Source: Dermanyssus gallinae (Eukaryota; Arthropoda; Arachnida; Mesostigmata; Dermanyssidae). From it: a stretch of DNA of 64,000 bases. The DNA lies in contig QVRM01002189.1 of NCBI GenBank assembly GCA_003439945.1, positions 1,673,501 through 1,737,500 on the forward strand. Reading direction: 5' to 3'. Every line of letters begins with the position of its first letter. Position 1 is the first letter of the stretch. Of this stretch, positions 47,151 to 58,199 are shown one piece after another. The notes under the pieces were generated by a model. The model did not search any database. It worked only from the letters and a program-made list of their open reading frames with translations, and was not told the DNA's origin. Position numbers and translations under genes: made by a program.

Positions 47151-47489
47151 TACTTTGCCACAGCGTTTCTCCGCCCAACTGTGATAAAGCTAGTGTTGCT
47201 TCCTTGCATGCCTTGAGAAGGATCTAATACACTAGGCATATTTATACCGCGACATCGACTGCTCTCTATATCTTTGTTTGGTAACAATACGGGGTCTGGG
47301 GATCTGTAAGCTGTTCTTAATGCGACTATTTTTCTCGCGCTCTTTTTTGTGTCTATTTTTTTATTTCAACCGCACATTTTGTGAGGTGGCGTCCGGCCAG
47401 CCACATCGGTATATATATATATATATATGCCATTTTTATGTACTGTTCGGCTTTGCCCCTTTGCGTTGAACTTCTACTGTTAACTCGCG

Positions 47490-47745
47490 CTCGCCTCAAA
47501 CCTGGCGTTTGACGGGCTGCTCCAGTTTTTCCTTATTGCTAGGTTTCGACGTTTACGTCCCATGGTCTATCTCGTTTGCACTTTACGCCGGACTTCTCCG
47601 TTAGCTGCCCCGTTAGAGTGGTTGCTAGGGCCTCATTTGGTTCTGACAACAGGCAGAGGTCCAATCCCAGCCTGTCTACTGATGCCGCCAGGAGGCCATG
47701 TGCGACTCTGCACCTATTGAGATTAATTTGAAGGACTTTAATTTC
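47490..47745 (-). pseudogene. R1-like endonuclease N-terminus
   Basis: The minus strand reads QINLNRCRVAHGLLAASVDR then LGLDLCLLSEPNEA, matching the start of R1-type APE endonucleases (Q-x-N-L-x-R...A-x-x-L...D-x-x-L-x-SEP). The catalytic Asn of the QxN motif and the Glu of SEPN are present. A stop near 47550 ends the readable part. Confidence 0.68.
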
Positions 47746-47989
47746 TATAGTTTGACGAGTTTACTGAGTTCCTTTGCTCCGTTCTTGCCGCCGTCCCTGC
47801 ATCTGCCACAGAGTCTCTGGACGAAATAGGAGAATTCGTCGTGTGGGTTTTACTCGATCTCTTCCAGTCATTTTTCTCCGCTCAAGGTTTGCCTATTATA
47901 GTGTCTATTCTGTTGCCGGGTAACTTGCACCATTATTTGATTCCTCCTCTTGGAATAGTAGACTTATTTATTTCCTTCACTGATTTTTC

Positions 47990-48070
47990 TTTCCTTCACA
48001 TTCGGCCATCCTACTTCTGTAGATAGGGCATACCATTAAGTTTCGTAAGTGCCCTGTCACAGAACCTATA
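47990..48070 (-). pseudogene. R1-like ORF1 zinc-knuckle remnant
   Basis: The minus strand reads GSVTGHLRNLMVCPIYRSRM, aligning with the R1 ORF1 knuckle (C-x2-C-x3-GH-x-x-x-x-C followed by D-R-S). The first two cysteines are replaced. It is short and on its own would be weak, but it sits exactly where ORF1 should end before the endonuclease. Confidence 0.45.
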
Positions 48071-48990
48071 TTGCGCTTTCTCATTTTAGCCTGCTTTAGG
48101 CTTTCTCTGGGAAGTTACAATTTCAGCACGGCTTTTCCGACAGACAAGTCCAGAGTGACTTTAGCTTTAAAAGTCTGTTTTTGCAAATCAAATTCAAGAT
48201 CATCAGATTCACACAAACATCCGGTAAAAGCTTACCCAAATCACGCAGCAGAAAAGTTTGAAAAACATGTCTGCTGAAGGTGAAATCTAGTGAAGCTGAA
48301 CATAATTATTGCATTTTGTGTCTAACTGACATTGGGTCCACTAATATTGGTCTTAGAACCGTCAATTCTCTAATGCCTTTTTATAATATCCTTGTCTACT
48401 GTTAATGCTGCTGGTAACATTTGGTAGCGCATTACATTTACCAGATCAACTTGTTTGTTGTATTCATAGAACATTTTTAAAAGGATCTTTTAAATCTGTA
48501 CTCTTATGGAAAATGTGCATTTAGCAACGAATATGAGGTGTTTCTACCTAAAATCTAATACGTAAATGCGAAAGAAAATTACTTGTTACTGCATTTGCCC
48601 CTGCCAAGTTAAATAAACGTAGGAGAGGCACAAATCTGGAGCTCTCTGAGCAGACTACATCAGATACAAGTCCACTGCAACGTTTAGTCCAAAATGTATT
48701 GGTACGCTGTGCACATAAAACATGTCCCACCGCATGGTACGACGCTTTAATGCATGATACAATAGTATAGTATACGCTTTACTGTACGATAAATATGAAC
48801 GTATTGTTTATTAAGATATTATTTTTTTAGTATATTATAATCTTATTCGTATACTAATTTCATTATTCAAGCGGCTATATTGTCTTTTTTTCAAGGCAGC
48901 CGGTTACATCAAACAAACGGATGCATAGTTAATTTTCTCTGCATTCGTTTGTTTGGCGCGACAAAAGGCGCGACCTTCCGTCCACTTGTC
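48071..48990. other. Unassigned stretch
   Basis: Nothing recognised. Part of 48071-48270 may be decayed upstream sequence of the R1-like element. Confidence 0.4.
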
Positions 48991-49610
48991 CGTCTAGTTA
49001 GTAGCTACTTGTTAACCAGCCTCCGTTGAGCCGCTCACACTGCACGCGCCGCAGAAATTCCGCCTCATCGGCAGTAGAGTTGCCGCTGCTGCTGCTGTTG
49101 CTGGTGATGACGCAGCCTCCTCCTCTGTTGCCTCCACGTATTGATTCGGTGACGCCCGTCGCCACTAACTCAGCACGGAGGCCGCTGTCTTCGATGTTGA
49201 ATAGCCTTGCCCTTGAGCGGGCCGCCGGGCTCGCAGGCGCACGGACACACGAACGTACAAGTGAGCAAAGAAATGCCCCGCCCATGCTCTGAAGGGCATT
49301 CGGGCTCCAGCCCCGATCTGTGTTGTCTGGTGCGTATATTTCGGCTCATGCGTGGGCTACTCGCGTTACAGCCGCACGTGCCAGCAAACGAGGATAGCAA
49401 CGACAAGACAGCAGCCAACACGAGGATAGGATAGGTGGCCTCCGCGGTGGCGACGACCATAACAACAATAATAACCGTCACCATCGTGGGCATACTTTAT
49501 AGACCCCATCGTAATGACCAGCGCGTGTAAATCGGATAGTGCGACAGTTGGTCAATGAGCCGCTCTGAGGAGCCGTTCATGCCGGCGTGTCGCGTGTTGA
49601 GCAATGCGAT
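48991..49610. other. GC-richer island
   Basis: Sharply GC-richer than both flanks, with GCT/GCC triplets near 49080-49120. Both strands have open frames. The most protein-like is the minus-strand frame at 49170-49493, listed separately. A promoter or first exon is possible. Confidence 0.4.
49170..49493 (-). CDS. Hypothetical small secreted or membrane protein
   Basis: A 107-residue frame. Residues 1-35 (MPTMVTVIIVVMVVATAEAT then YPILVLAAVLSLLSSFAG) are strongly hydrophobic, like a signal peptide or anchor. The rest is polar and Cys-rich, with CGC near 40 and CTFVCPCACEPGG in the C-terminal third, and basic near the end (HRRQRPPC). No family is recognised. The hydrophobic start comes partly from an ATT/GTC-rich repeat, so this could be a spurious frame in a GC-rich island. 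A first exon of a larger gene is also possible. Confidence 0.25.
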   Translation of the reverse strand: MPTMVTVIIVVMVVATAEATYPILVLAAVLSLLSSFAGTCGCNASSPRMSRNIRTRQHRSGLEPECPSEHGRGISLLTCTFVCPCACEPGGPLKGKAIQHRRQRPPC

Positions 49611-49870
49611 TAATAACCACTCGTTTCGATTTGCATGTTCGTGTGTGCGCCTTGAAGCGCTTGCTGTAGCCGTTCTAGGATGAGATGATTTAATAAATAT
49701 ATGACAAAAACAAGAAGAAACGCTAGCGCGCCGCTCTGCGTCTCAAATACGTCTACACCGTGCGTAGTGCTGCGCATGGTGAACTTTTTCTCAATGGAAT
49801 GAGCATTTCTGCTCATTCTGCCGGTCACGCTTTCTACTAAACTTTATAAAGGTCAAGCCTACGTAGTAGT

Positions 49871-49872
<2 letters not shown>

Positions 49873-49902
<30 letters not shown>
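49873..49902. repeat. (TA)n tract
   Basis: About 30 bp of TA directly beside the 3' edge of the mariner relic. Confidence 0.92.
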
Positions 49903-49904
<2 letters not shown>

Positions 49905-49919
49905 AGGGCGGATCGAAAA

Positions 49920-50690
49920 GCTCTAGTTCATAATTATTTCAACCGAATATCAGAATCAAGCTAAAATACTGATGCAATCTCTTCTATATCTCGAAACTTT
50001 TTATATGTGGGAACAGGAAGAAGCGCGGAGCGAGGCCCGGCAAATGTGGGGGCTGTGGAAATATAGAAATTGATTGTTTATTGTTTTTAAATCAAATAAC
50101 CAAAATTAGTGACTGTGTGTACCGGTGCGTTGTCGTGATGGAAAATCCGAGAGTTTGACTAGAGTACAGACCTCTTGCACCGGATGTGCTCATGGAATTT
50201 TCCTTAAAAGTCGTGGTAGCTTTCCTTATCGAACGAAGATCCAGTTAGCAAAAAATCGTGGAAAATGATTCCCTTGTAGTCGACAGTCAAGAAGGCCTTG
50301 TTGTCAGATCTGCTCTGTCTAAATGTCTTCGATTGACTCTCTTCTTGGAAGCACCACTAGGAAGATTGGGCTTTGAGCTCTGTGTCGTACCTATACCCAT
50401 GACTCCGGGAATCACTCTCTCAAGCAGTCCAACGTCTTCCGGCGATTGTTGAGTACAATATCAGGAACTTTTGCAACGTTTTCTTTCGTTATCCGACGTC
50501 GAAAGCCTTCTCAAAATCTCTTTACATTTGTCGTGAAATCAAAATTGCCACGAATACACAGTGCTTTGGGACACTGCATGAACAACATAAGCAGTTGCTA
50601 ATATTTCCACCACTTAGGAATATATGATTCTGTCTTTCACACAGAAGTTGATGCAGATTCGTTGCTCGTTCTCTTTCGGCTACTTAAAAA
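49920..50690 (-). pseudogene. Mariner (HTH_48-type) transposase relic, copy B
   Basis: The minus strand starts near 50680 with NEQRICINFCVKDRI and then VEILATAYVVHAVSQSTVYS, a good match to the HTH_48 helix-turn-helix of one mariner group (E-Q-R-x-x-I-K-F-x-x-K...A-Y-G...). Around 50325-50390 it reads KPNLPSGASKKR, then 50110-50150 HHDNAPVHT, the second catalytic Asp. Near 49940-50010 it ends FAGPRSALLPV...KKFRDIEEI, the family's C-terminal block, with the third Asp lost. It covers nearly the whole gene but has many stops. It is homologous to 6560-7115. Confidence 0.78.
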
Positions 50691-50859
50691 CCACCGAACC
50701 CCATTGTCGTAATTTCTTTGAACCAAACTCAAACAACAAAGAGGTTTGGCCTATGCGTAAGTGTTAATTTGCTCTTCTAAGCGAAACAAACCAGAATACC
50801 TTGGAGGTTTCTGTTCAATTTTTAGATTTCAAAGTACTATAACTTGTTAATCTTTGCTT

Positions 50860-51600
50860 TGCTAATTGTATCTGTTGTTGTCGTTGTTGTCGTCGTTGCT
50901 GTTGCTGTCGTTGTCGTCGTTGCTGTTGCTGTCGTTGTTGCTGTTGTTGTTGTTGTTGTTGTCATTGTTAATCTTGTTGTTGCGGCCGGTTGCTACTCCG
51001 AGAGAATACTCTCAGCTGCAAACAGCAACAGCAAATGCCACCTGCAACCATTTGACGTTGCAGCTGCAGGCGACAGCAATTGCAGTAGCCAAGCGAACGG
51101 TACTCACTTTAGCCACAAGCTGGGTCGGTCGGTCGGTCGACGGAGCTCTTTGGCGGTACACAACCGTCCCAACCAACAAAAGTTCGTACCCCACGCCGTA
51201 CCTCCCTGTAGAGTTGCACGAAGCCAGCCCCGGACGACCACGACGACGCTGGCCAAGACAGACGCTGCGACGGTAGCTGTTGTCATTCAACGACGTGGAG
51301 CAGACCGTTAGAAGATCCGACGGCAGGCAGGCAGTACATTCCAGACAACGTTTGTCGTCGCTGTCATTGTTGCATTCGGCGGTCGCCCCCGCTGCTGCTG
51401 CTGCTGCCATCGCAGACTAGATAGATATGCATACCAGTGTGTGCCGCGGTTAGCATCATCGTCACGTACCCTTTGACGCGGGCCAGACTCGAGGGCAGTA
51501 CATTGCGGGCTCTGCGTGCGTTATTTTGTCGCAGTGAATCACACTGACACGCACACAAATCAGCTAAGCGTGCTAAAGCGCCGCACAAATGGCGCCTTCA
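50860..51600. other. CAG/CAA/GTC triplet-rich island
   Basis: 50870-50965 is an imperfect GTT/GTC/GCT array, polyQ/polyN-like on the minus strand and polyV/polyL on the plus strand. It is followed by GC-rich sequence to 51600 with CTG-rich (51392-51408) and TCGG repeats (51121-51140). Several frames of 60-155 codons overlap on both strands. None has a recognised domain. Confidence 0.5.
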
Positions 51601-52190
51601 TCGTACACTGCGCCATCGTTGGTAGGCATTAGATTCAAAATACGCTCAAAACGCACCCTTCACTTTCATATTTTGCCTGCACCCCATCACCACCTCTGCG
51701 GAGCTCGGAACGCCAGCCTTGTAATGTGAACATGTTAGTGCAGAAATGCGTGTACTATTGGTAGGCGAATTACAAAACCAACAGCATTTATATATATATA
51801 TATATATATATATAATCTGCGTGTGCGAGTGCACGGGCAAGCAAGCTTCGTTGAAAACTATTTTAGCAGACGTCTTTGTCATTATACCCGGCCGATACCG
51901 GCTTAAGGAGAATGATGGCAGTTCGAGATTGCTTGCGAGTGCAGAGCGCTATAGCTGCAACTGCACCCCACATGTTCTACAGGGAATAATAGTACTATAG
52001 CAAATTGGTTTAATCTAATTTCTCTATAAATACAAGTGCACGTCTGAGCAATCTACCATGAAATGTAGATGACGTAGGCCACTAGTCTTAAATTATTTGT
52101 GTAGTCGATTTATTAGCGTCAACTAGTTCACTCATAACTACAGTCGTATTATTTATTCATAAGTGCTAACATCCCTTTAAGGGTCGACTA
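51601..52190. other. Unassigned stretch with a TA tract
   Basis: TA tract at 51789-51815. Nothing else recognised before the LINE at about 52195. Confidence 0.5.
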
Positions 52191-52224
52191 CAGATAAACG
52201 CAACTATCCTTTCTCGAAGAGCTC

Positions 52225-53025
52225 GAGGACGACCCATGGGGCCGCCCGTATAAGATGGTGCGGGGTTTTCCCCCCTTCAAACGAAGAATGGAGCTTACTT
52301 CGGAGGAAACCCGGGAGCAGTCATGGCACTTTTCCCGCGGCACCCGCCCTTTGACCGAACCCCGTACTTAGAAGACACAGGGGAGTCTGAGGACAGCATA
52401 CCAGAGGTAACCCCGCACGAAGTTCTCGCAGCGGGGGAACGCCTCATGCCGGGAAAGGCACCGGGCCCAGACGGGATCCCCGTCTCTGCGGTTAAGCTCC
52501 TGCTGAAGGAATACCCTGAGGCGGTGGCCGCCGCGGCGACGGAGATGCTTCGGACGGGCTTGTTCCCTATCGCATGGAAGGCCGCGGACCTCGTGCTAAT
52601 ACCTAAGGGCCCCGGCTCGTACCGGCCCATATGCCTTCTCGGCTCCCTGGCCAAGGCTTTCGAGTCCATCGTAGAGGCACGACTCCGAGGAGAACGGCCT
52701 CCTTTCCGAGGCCCAATATGGGTTTCGTAAGGATCGCTTCACCATTGCAGCGACAAAGAAAATCCAACTAAAGGCCGAAAGCATTCGCGACTCGCCGCCC
52801 GGATGCCGAGATCTATTTTTAGCAATACTACTGGACGTGAAGAACGCTTTCAATAGCCTCCCGTGGAGAGTCATCCTTGATACTCTCCACAGGAAAAGGG
52901 TGCCCTTTTACTTAAGACGGATTTTATCGAGCTACCTACACGACAGGATTATCCACTCACACGACCAAACTTTTAACATGACCCCAAGGGTGCCGCAGGG
53001 CTCAATACTAGCCCCCCTGCTATAG
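52225..53025 (+). pseudogene. R1-like reverse transcriptase, fingers and palm
   Basis: The frame from 52323 holds PEVTPHEVLAAGERLMPGKA then PGPDGIPVSAVKLLLKE (pre-RT and block 1), GLFPIAWKAADLVLIPKGPG, and SYRPICLLGSLAKAFESIVE (block 2). The frame shifts near 52700, and the next frame reads LLSEAQYGFRKDRFTIAA and LFLAILLDVKNAFNSLPW with the first catalytic Asp. It ends VPQGSILAPLL at a stop where the family continues with Trp-Asn. Together these make one reverse transcriptase interrupted twice. Confidence 0.88.
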
Positions 53026-53976
53026 AACATCACGCACGATGACGTGCTGCGGCTGGGGGATCTCCCACCCGGAGTCGAACTCCTCGCCTACGCTGACGAC
53101 CTGGTCCTCACCGTCCAGGCCCGGACAATAGGCCAGCTTGCGGCGCGTGCGAATGAAGCCCTCTTCGACATTGCGCACTGGATGCAAATAACGGGGCTTA
53201 CCCTGGCCCTCGCTAAAAGCGAAGCTATTCTCCTGGTGGGTCAAAGGGGCTTGCCCCCGCCGCACCTTGTCCTGGAGGTCCAGGAGATTGCTGTAGTCAA
53301 TACTACAAAGTACCTTGGGGTCTTCCTGGACCGGGGCCTCCGGGGTATTGAACACCTACGGCGGGCGTCAGAGAGGGCATTGAAGATCGCCAATAGTTTC
53401 GCGCGCCTCATGCTAAACACATACGGCCCTAAACAAACAAGAAGAAGGAATATTATGTCCGTGGCCGAGTCAGTCGCCTTATACGGGGTTCCGGCCTGGC
53501 CTACCAACGCTCTGAAGACTAGGGCAAATAGAACCCGCTTACGGCAGGCTCAACGGGTCGGAGCCCTTAGGTTCACCATGGCGTACCGCACGGTTAGCAC
53601 AGCGGCGGCGCTCGTGCTCGCGGGCACTATCCCATGGGACCTAAAGGCAGAAGAGCGCCGCCGCCTGTGGGGCAACCAGAGCCTTAAGAAGGAAGAGGCA
53701 CGGCAACACACAATGCAGCTATGGCAGGGGGAGTGGGATGGCCTGGCGGAGGGGGACCCAGGTGCCAGTCTCCGCAAGCTGGTCCCTAACATCAAGGACT
53801 GGCTGTACCGGCCCGGTGGGGAGCTCACCTTCCACACCACCCAGATTTTGACGGGGCACGGCGACTTTCAGTCGTACCTATTCAGGATCGGGAAGGCCCC
53901 CAGCCCCACGTGCGTCCACTGCGGCAATGGACTCGAGGAAACTCCAGAGCACACAGCTCTGGCGTGTCCCGCATGA
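53026..53976 (+). pseudogene. R1-like ORF2, YADD block to C-terminal finger
   Basis: A 310-residue intact frame from 53044. LLAYADDLVLTVQARTIGQL (residues 13-32) holds the YADD catalytic pair. TTKYLGVFLDRGLRGIEHLR is the thumb block, and TYGPKQTRRRNIMSVAESVA with YGVPAW and AYRTVSTAAALVLAGTIPWD are typical of R1 C-terminal regions. A CCHC finger (C-x2-C-x8-H-x4-C) closes it at CVHCGNGLEETPEHTALAC. The frame ends at a TGA where Trp is expected. The frame is read from the stop of the previous piece, so it would be silent as it stands. Confidence 0.9.
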
Positions 53977-54010
53977 GCGGAACAGCGTCACCCCTTGAGG
54001 ACTCTAATGA

Positions 54011-55483
54011 ATACGCACATTTTTAATCTACGCGACGTCGTTCTGAAGATGACAGAATCCCTGGAACACTGAAACTTGACAACAGCGGCTTTTAACAAGA
54101 TTTTACAAGCTAAGACATCGGCCAACAAGCTGCGACTTTTGCGATTCCCTGCGGCTACCAGGGACAACTTTAGCCAGGAGTAAGAAGACTCGCCCTCTCT
54201 GACTGCTTGATGCACGCGCAAGCAGTTCCCGGTCAGTTGGGAGACGGGGACATGACTGGTTTTTAGTGGGTTGGAGCCCCACACTACCCGCCCACACTCG
54301 CAGGGACTCCCTGCAGTGGTGTCCGTGTGTGCAACCGCATTTTCCAGTAAGTCAACTTGAAAAAAAAAAAAAAACGCAATTATATCAAGATAGCCGCAAG
54401 AGCCTGGAAAAACACTCGTCAATCAGACAACGTGCACTTGGGGTGAAGATGGGTTGTAGCCTGGTATCGTAATTCTAGCGTGACGTTGTTGGCGGGTCTG
54501 TTTGATAAGTCTTGGAATCAACGCGGACACTATGCCGCTGAAAATAAAATGACAGACAAATAATCTATATGCAAACCCTGTAGCAAAATTAACACAGAAA
54601 GTGGAACTATAAAATTCGTTCGTGGATATCTCTGTTTGACTTTCCATATTAACGCCAGAGGGAACGCGGTTCACACTCTACCGATAGCATCTTAAACCAT
54701 ATCTAGTATGCACTGCGTACCAGGCAGTATGAAAAAAGATCGTACATGCCAACCCCAGTATAAAAAATATAGTACATGCCAATCCCAGAAAAAATATATT
54801 ACATGTCTATATAGCTTACCTCTGCAAGATGTTACACACATCCTAGAAGGCAAAGAAACGTGCTTATAGACATACGTATGTGAATAAATCAAAACAAACA
54901 ATTGTCGGAGAGATGCAGTAAAGCGTACAAAGGCCGTAATTCTCACTTTTAAAGTAAATTACTCACTAATACTCGCATTTCGTGTTTAATAAATTGCGCT
55001 ACATCTCATCAAACCCCTCGTTTGCGACTGAAACGATATTCTCTAGAATTTTCTACTATACGCCCTGAATCGCTGACTTGAGACCTTTCAAGCTAGCGTA
55101 TTTTTTTTTGCAGCACACCGGGATGTCAAAATGTCTCAGAGAGAAAATTCCGTGGAGTTCAGGTCGTGAACCACCGTTTTCGAAGATATTATCTGTGGAA
55201 GGTCGCAGGGCTGTTGGTGAAATGGGCTCACGCCGTAGGCTTCAATGCAAAAATATTACATAGAATCATCTTTATTATCACATAAAATGCGTGGTACAAT
55301 CATTATTATCAAATATGTGTTGTTTTCAATGTGCGTATTTCTGAAGGAGAAACGAAACTAACCGCCGTATATCAAAAAAGTGTCCTAGCAATTCACCTTT
55401 GTTTAGTTGACGTAGAGCAGAGATGTTGCCTTGCATAAAACGTAAGTCAATACAAGGAACAACATTACCTAAATAAACGTTTT
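54011..55483. other. Unassigned stretch with a poly-A-tailed block and a small tandem repeat
   Basis: A block before 54361-54374 (A14) ends in poly-A and contains GGGTTGGAGCCCC, a degenerate B-box-like string, so it may be the 3' end of another retroposon on the plus strand. Support is thin. A two-copy 30-bp tandem repeat (GTACATGCCAAYCCCAG unit) lies at 54742-54801. Otherwise nothing recognised. Confidence 0.4.
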
Positions 55484-55556
55484 GGGCAACGGTGGGTTTC
55501 GCACCTATGTGTCTCCTCCGGTCGCGAGGCGCAGGCGAGTACACTACGCCACCGGG
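55484..55556 (-). ncRNA. tRNA-like sequence, family B, copy 2
   Basis: The minus strand reads CGGTGGCGTAGTG...GCGCCTCGCGACCGGAGGAG then a short variable arm and CCCACCGTTG. The ends pair (CGGTGG with CCACCG), giving an acceptor-like stem. The B-box region is damaged compared with 41605-41706. The two copies share CTGCGCCTCGCGACYGGAGG exactly apart from one base. A dead tRNA-derived retroposon or pseudogene. Confidence 0.58.
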
Positions 55557-58199
55557 CTTGACAGGAACAACATGACCTAACATGCTTTGAAAGCATCTGA
55601 TCTGTAGACGTCTCAGGAACGTGTCTTGGATGCTTTCGACAAACTTTCTGTATTTACGCAGATGACAATCCTTTAATATCAACAGGTAGTAAAATGAGAC
55701 ATTGAATTTTGATTCGTGCAAGACAAACCCAAAGCAGTTATCTCGGCCCAGGTCATAACAGACCTAGTTTCCTGGGCCCGAGTGGCTCTTAATTGGTCAG
55801 CACTATGGTCCCAAATTGTTTCTGAGCAAAACACGGTTGCTTTCTGAGTTTATCGCTTGTTCGATAGTTAAGAGGGTCCTATTGCTGAAAGTGATGTTGC
55901 ACGTCAAGAAGCATTTTTGCTCGAGAGAAACGTACGTTTTTCTTCTTCTTTGCAGTATATTCTCGAATCTTTTTGAAACTTGTAAGGCTTCTTACTCAGA
56001 TTGCGTTGCAAAATGCATACGATGCTTCTTTCCAAAGTCGCCAGCTTCGTGCACGGCGTCGAGTTGGTGTATTGCAACAGACATCTCACTTTCTTCATGT
56101 TTTTTTCGTTGAAGTTGCAGTCGGTTTTGCCGCACGTCCGTGGCTTGTAGCGATGCTGTCTGTGTAAGTGTGGCTTTTTAGAGTGAGCAGCACAAATTAC
56201 TTTTTGACCCCGACGGGTGTTAACTCCTTGACAATCTCTACTGGATGCTTGTCAGCCAAATGGAGCCAAAGCATGTCTTCTTCCTCTTCGCTGCCATCGT
56301 GCACACAACTTAAGCACAGCAAACGCCAACGACTTCAAATAGTTCGTAGGACTACAACATTGCACTCAGTTCGCTCTCGTTTTAACGCCAAGCAACTTTT
56401 CTATCGAGGCGACACGTTGGTTGCCGCACCCTGCACCTGCAGTAACTTTAGATAAAACCAGGAACCTCGTAAACTTCTGCTTGCAAGAACTAAATGCGAG
56501 CTCCGCTAAGAACGAACTCGTTATTAATATTGCAAAGACAAGTATTCCACGCTTTAGCAAAGATGGACGGGCATGCAAGAGACGACGAGAGTTAGTAAGC
56601 TTGATGAAGAGAGTCTGATATTACCACTTCACATACTTATATACCATGTGCGCACATAGACGCAATGCTAACTTTTAGATTATCCTTTACACGCCAATTA
56701 AAAAAAAATGCGTGCACTAAAGACTATCGGAAACATCTGAAGGTGACATTGAATGTACAGTGTGAGACTGCACTTTGTGTCACGCTTGACCCAAATACGC
56801 AGTATCTACGGCAGGTTAGCTAAGAGTAGTTAAAATTTGACAAACGTACAAGATCCGTGGCGTTACCAAATATGTGCAGGACACCAGAGTGTTAATAACA
56901 ATGTATAATAGCCTTAACATTTTAACATATGATATAACAATAATTTTGTTTTACTATCGTGACATTTGCAAATTAGCAGACTTCGTTAGACGAAATGAAT
57001 AAAGTTGATATGAAAATAAAAACGAGCGCTTTTAAAGTGAAAGTTGAGCCATTTATTACGCACTATCTGTGTACACTAGCACCGTCACTAACACTGCAAA
57101 ACTGGAGAGAACGTTTATAGTGGATTCAGTACAGCGCAGATATCATTGCCAAGAAGTCGCTATAATTGAATTCGAAAGGAATGCAACATGCATTTTGTTT
57201 CCCAAATATTTACGGATAGGCTCGCTTATGAAACAGAGCGCTGGAAGGGCTCGGCTTGAATGTAGGCAAATCAAGTTACGCTTCGTAAACTCACATGGCA
57301 CGAATATCTTCAATTTAAATGAATACTGTTTTCAGCTAGATTACTGCGTATACAGGCACTGTGGATAGACCAACGTTGACAGACATCCCGCGTACTCTTA
57401 CGCACGGAACTAGACACAACGTCGGTAACGGCTACAGCAATGGACGCAACTTCTCTGTAGGACCAATTGTAATTTACCAGGCAGTTTGGATAAAATTAGC
57501 TTTAAACTAGACAAACGAAGTAAGTTTACTACATTTAAGATACATTTAGTTTTAAACTAAACAAAGATTCTGTCTTTGCGGCAGCTGCTGCGCTTGTGTG
57601 CCCTTTTTTTATACAGTGGTCAATAACTATTCAAGCAAGTCACCAGCACATCGGCACCCCCAATGGCCACATTTCATTAGTGCGCCGACCGAAATTTAAT
57701 CCCAAGGTTAGCTCTGTTATTAGCTTACTTAACACGCCTAGTCGTAGTTTGCCCAACTTAGGCCTTTCACTATTACGAGCACTAGCGTTTAATATTGTCC
57801 CGAGGAAACACAGGATATTGCGCATAAAGCTTACATATATATATATTTTTTTGTGTGACCTTCATCGGCCCATTGCTGTATGTTGACCCCTCTGATGTAT
57901 GTAGATGCTGGTTTAAGACATTGGCTGGGTGTATAATCAATAACAGCGGAAAGGAGCGAAACCAAAGGGTTGTCTTTGTCGTTCTCATATAACAGCATGT
58001 AGATTTAGTGAATAATACACTTAATTCAATCCGATTCAATAACATATCATGACACATGTTGTAACGCACCTTTACCGCATCAAAAAGAATTTACGTACAC
58101 TTGTATCATGTGGCATTGTTTGTTATAATAACCCTGAACTCAAAAACAATTTACAGCAACATGTTAAGATATACATGGCAAGCAAACTACAACCCCAAA
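55557..58199. other. Unassigned featureless stretch
   Basis: No gene or strong repeat recognised over about 2.6 kb. Frames of 60-100 codons (for example plus strand 55816-56112, 57069-57368) have no motif. Confidence 0.5.

Larger units (their letters stand above)
45870..48070 (-). mobile_element. Decayed R1-like LINE, pieces of ORF1 and ORF2 in order
   Basis: Read on the minus strand, this holds in order an ORF1 CCHC-knuckle remnant (about 48065-47990), an endonuclease start (47745-47490), the pre-RT linker and RT (47150-46270), and the C-terminal finger with tail (46215-45870). The order and motifs fit R1-clade elements. Much of ORF2 between the YADD block and the finger is missing, and a hairpin occupies that junction. 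45046-45869 may hold more of the 3' end, but I could not read it with confidence. Numerous stops mean an old, inactive copy. Confidence 0.72.
52195..54010 (+). mobile_element. R1-like LINE fragment, GC-rich, truncated at both ends
   Basis: About 1.8 kb of ORF2 running from the pre-RT linker (DDPWGRPYKMVRG) to just past the C-terminal finger. It is distinctly GC-richer than its flanks and has kept long open frames, with few lesions: one frame shift near 52700, a stop in PLL*N near 53023 and a Trp-to-stop after CPA near 53974. The 5' edge (about 52195) and 3' edge (about 54010) are set by loss of similarity; no endonuclease domain or 3' UTR was found. Confidence 0.83.

Noticed and set aside
50844..51410. 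155- and 132-codon frames across the triplet island
   Set aside because: The Val/Leu or Ala/Cys runs follow the repeat; both strands are open and no domain is present.
54150..54375. SINE with degenerate B box and A14 tail
   Set aside because: Only one weak box and a short A run; no second copy seen, so not called as a mobile element.
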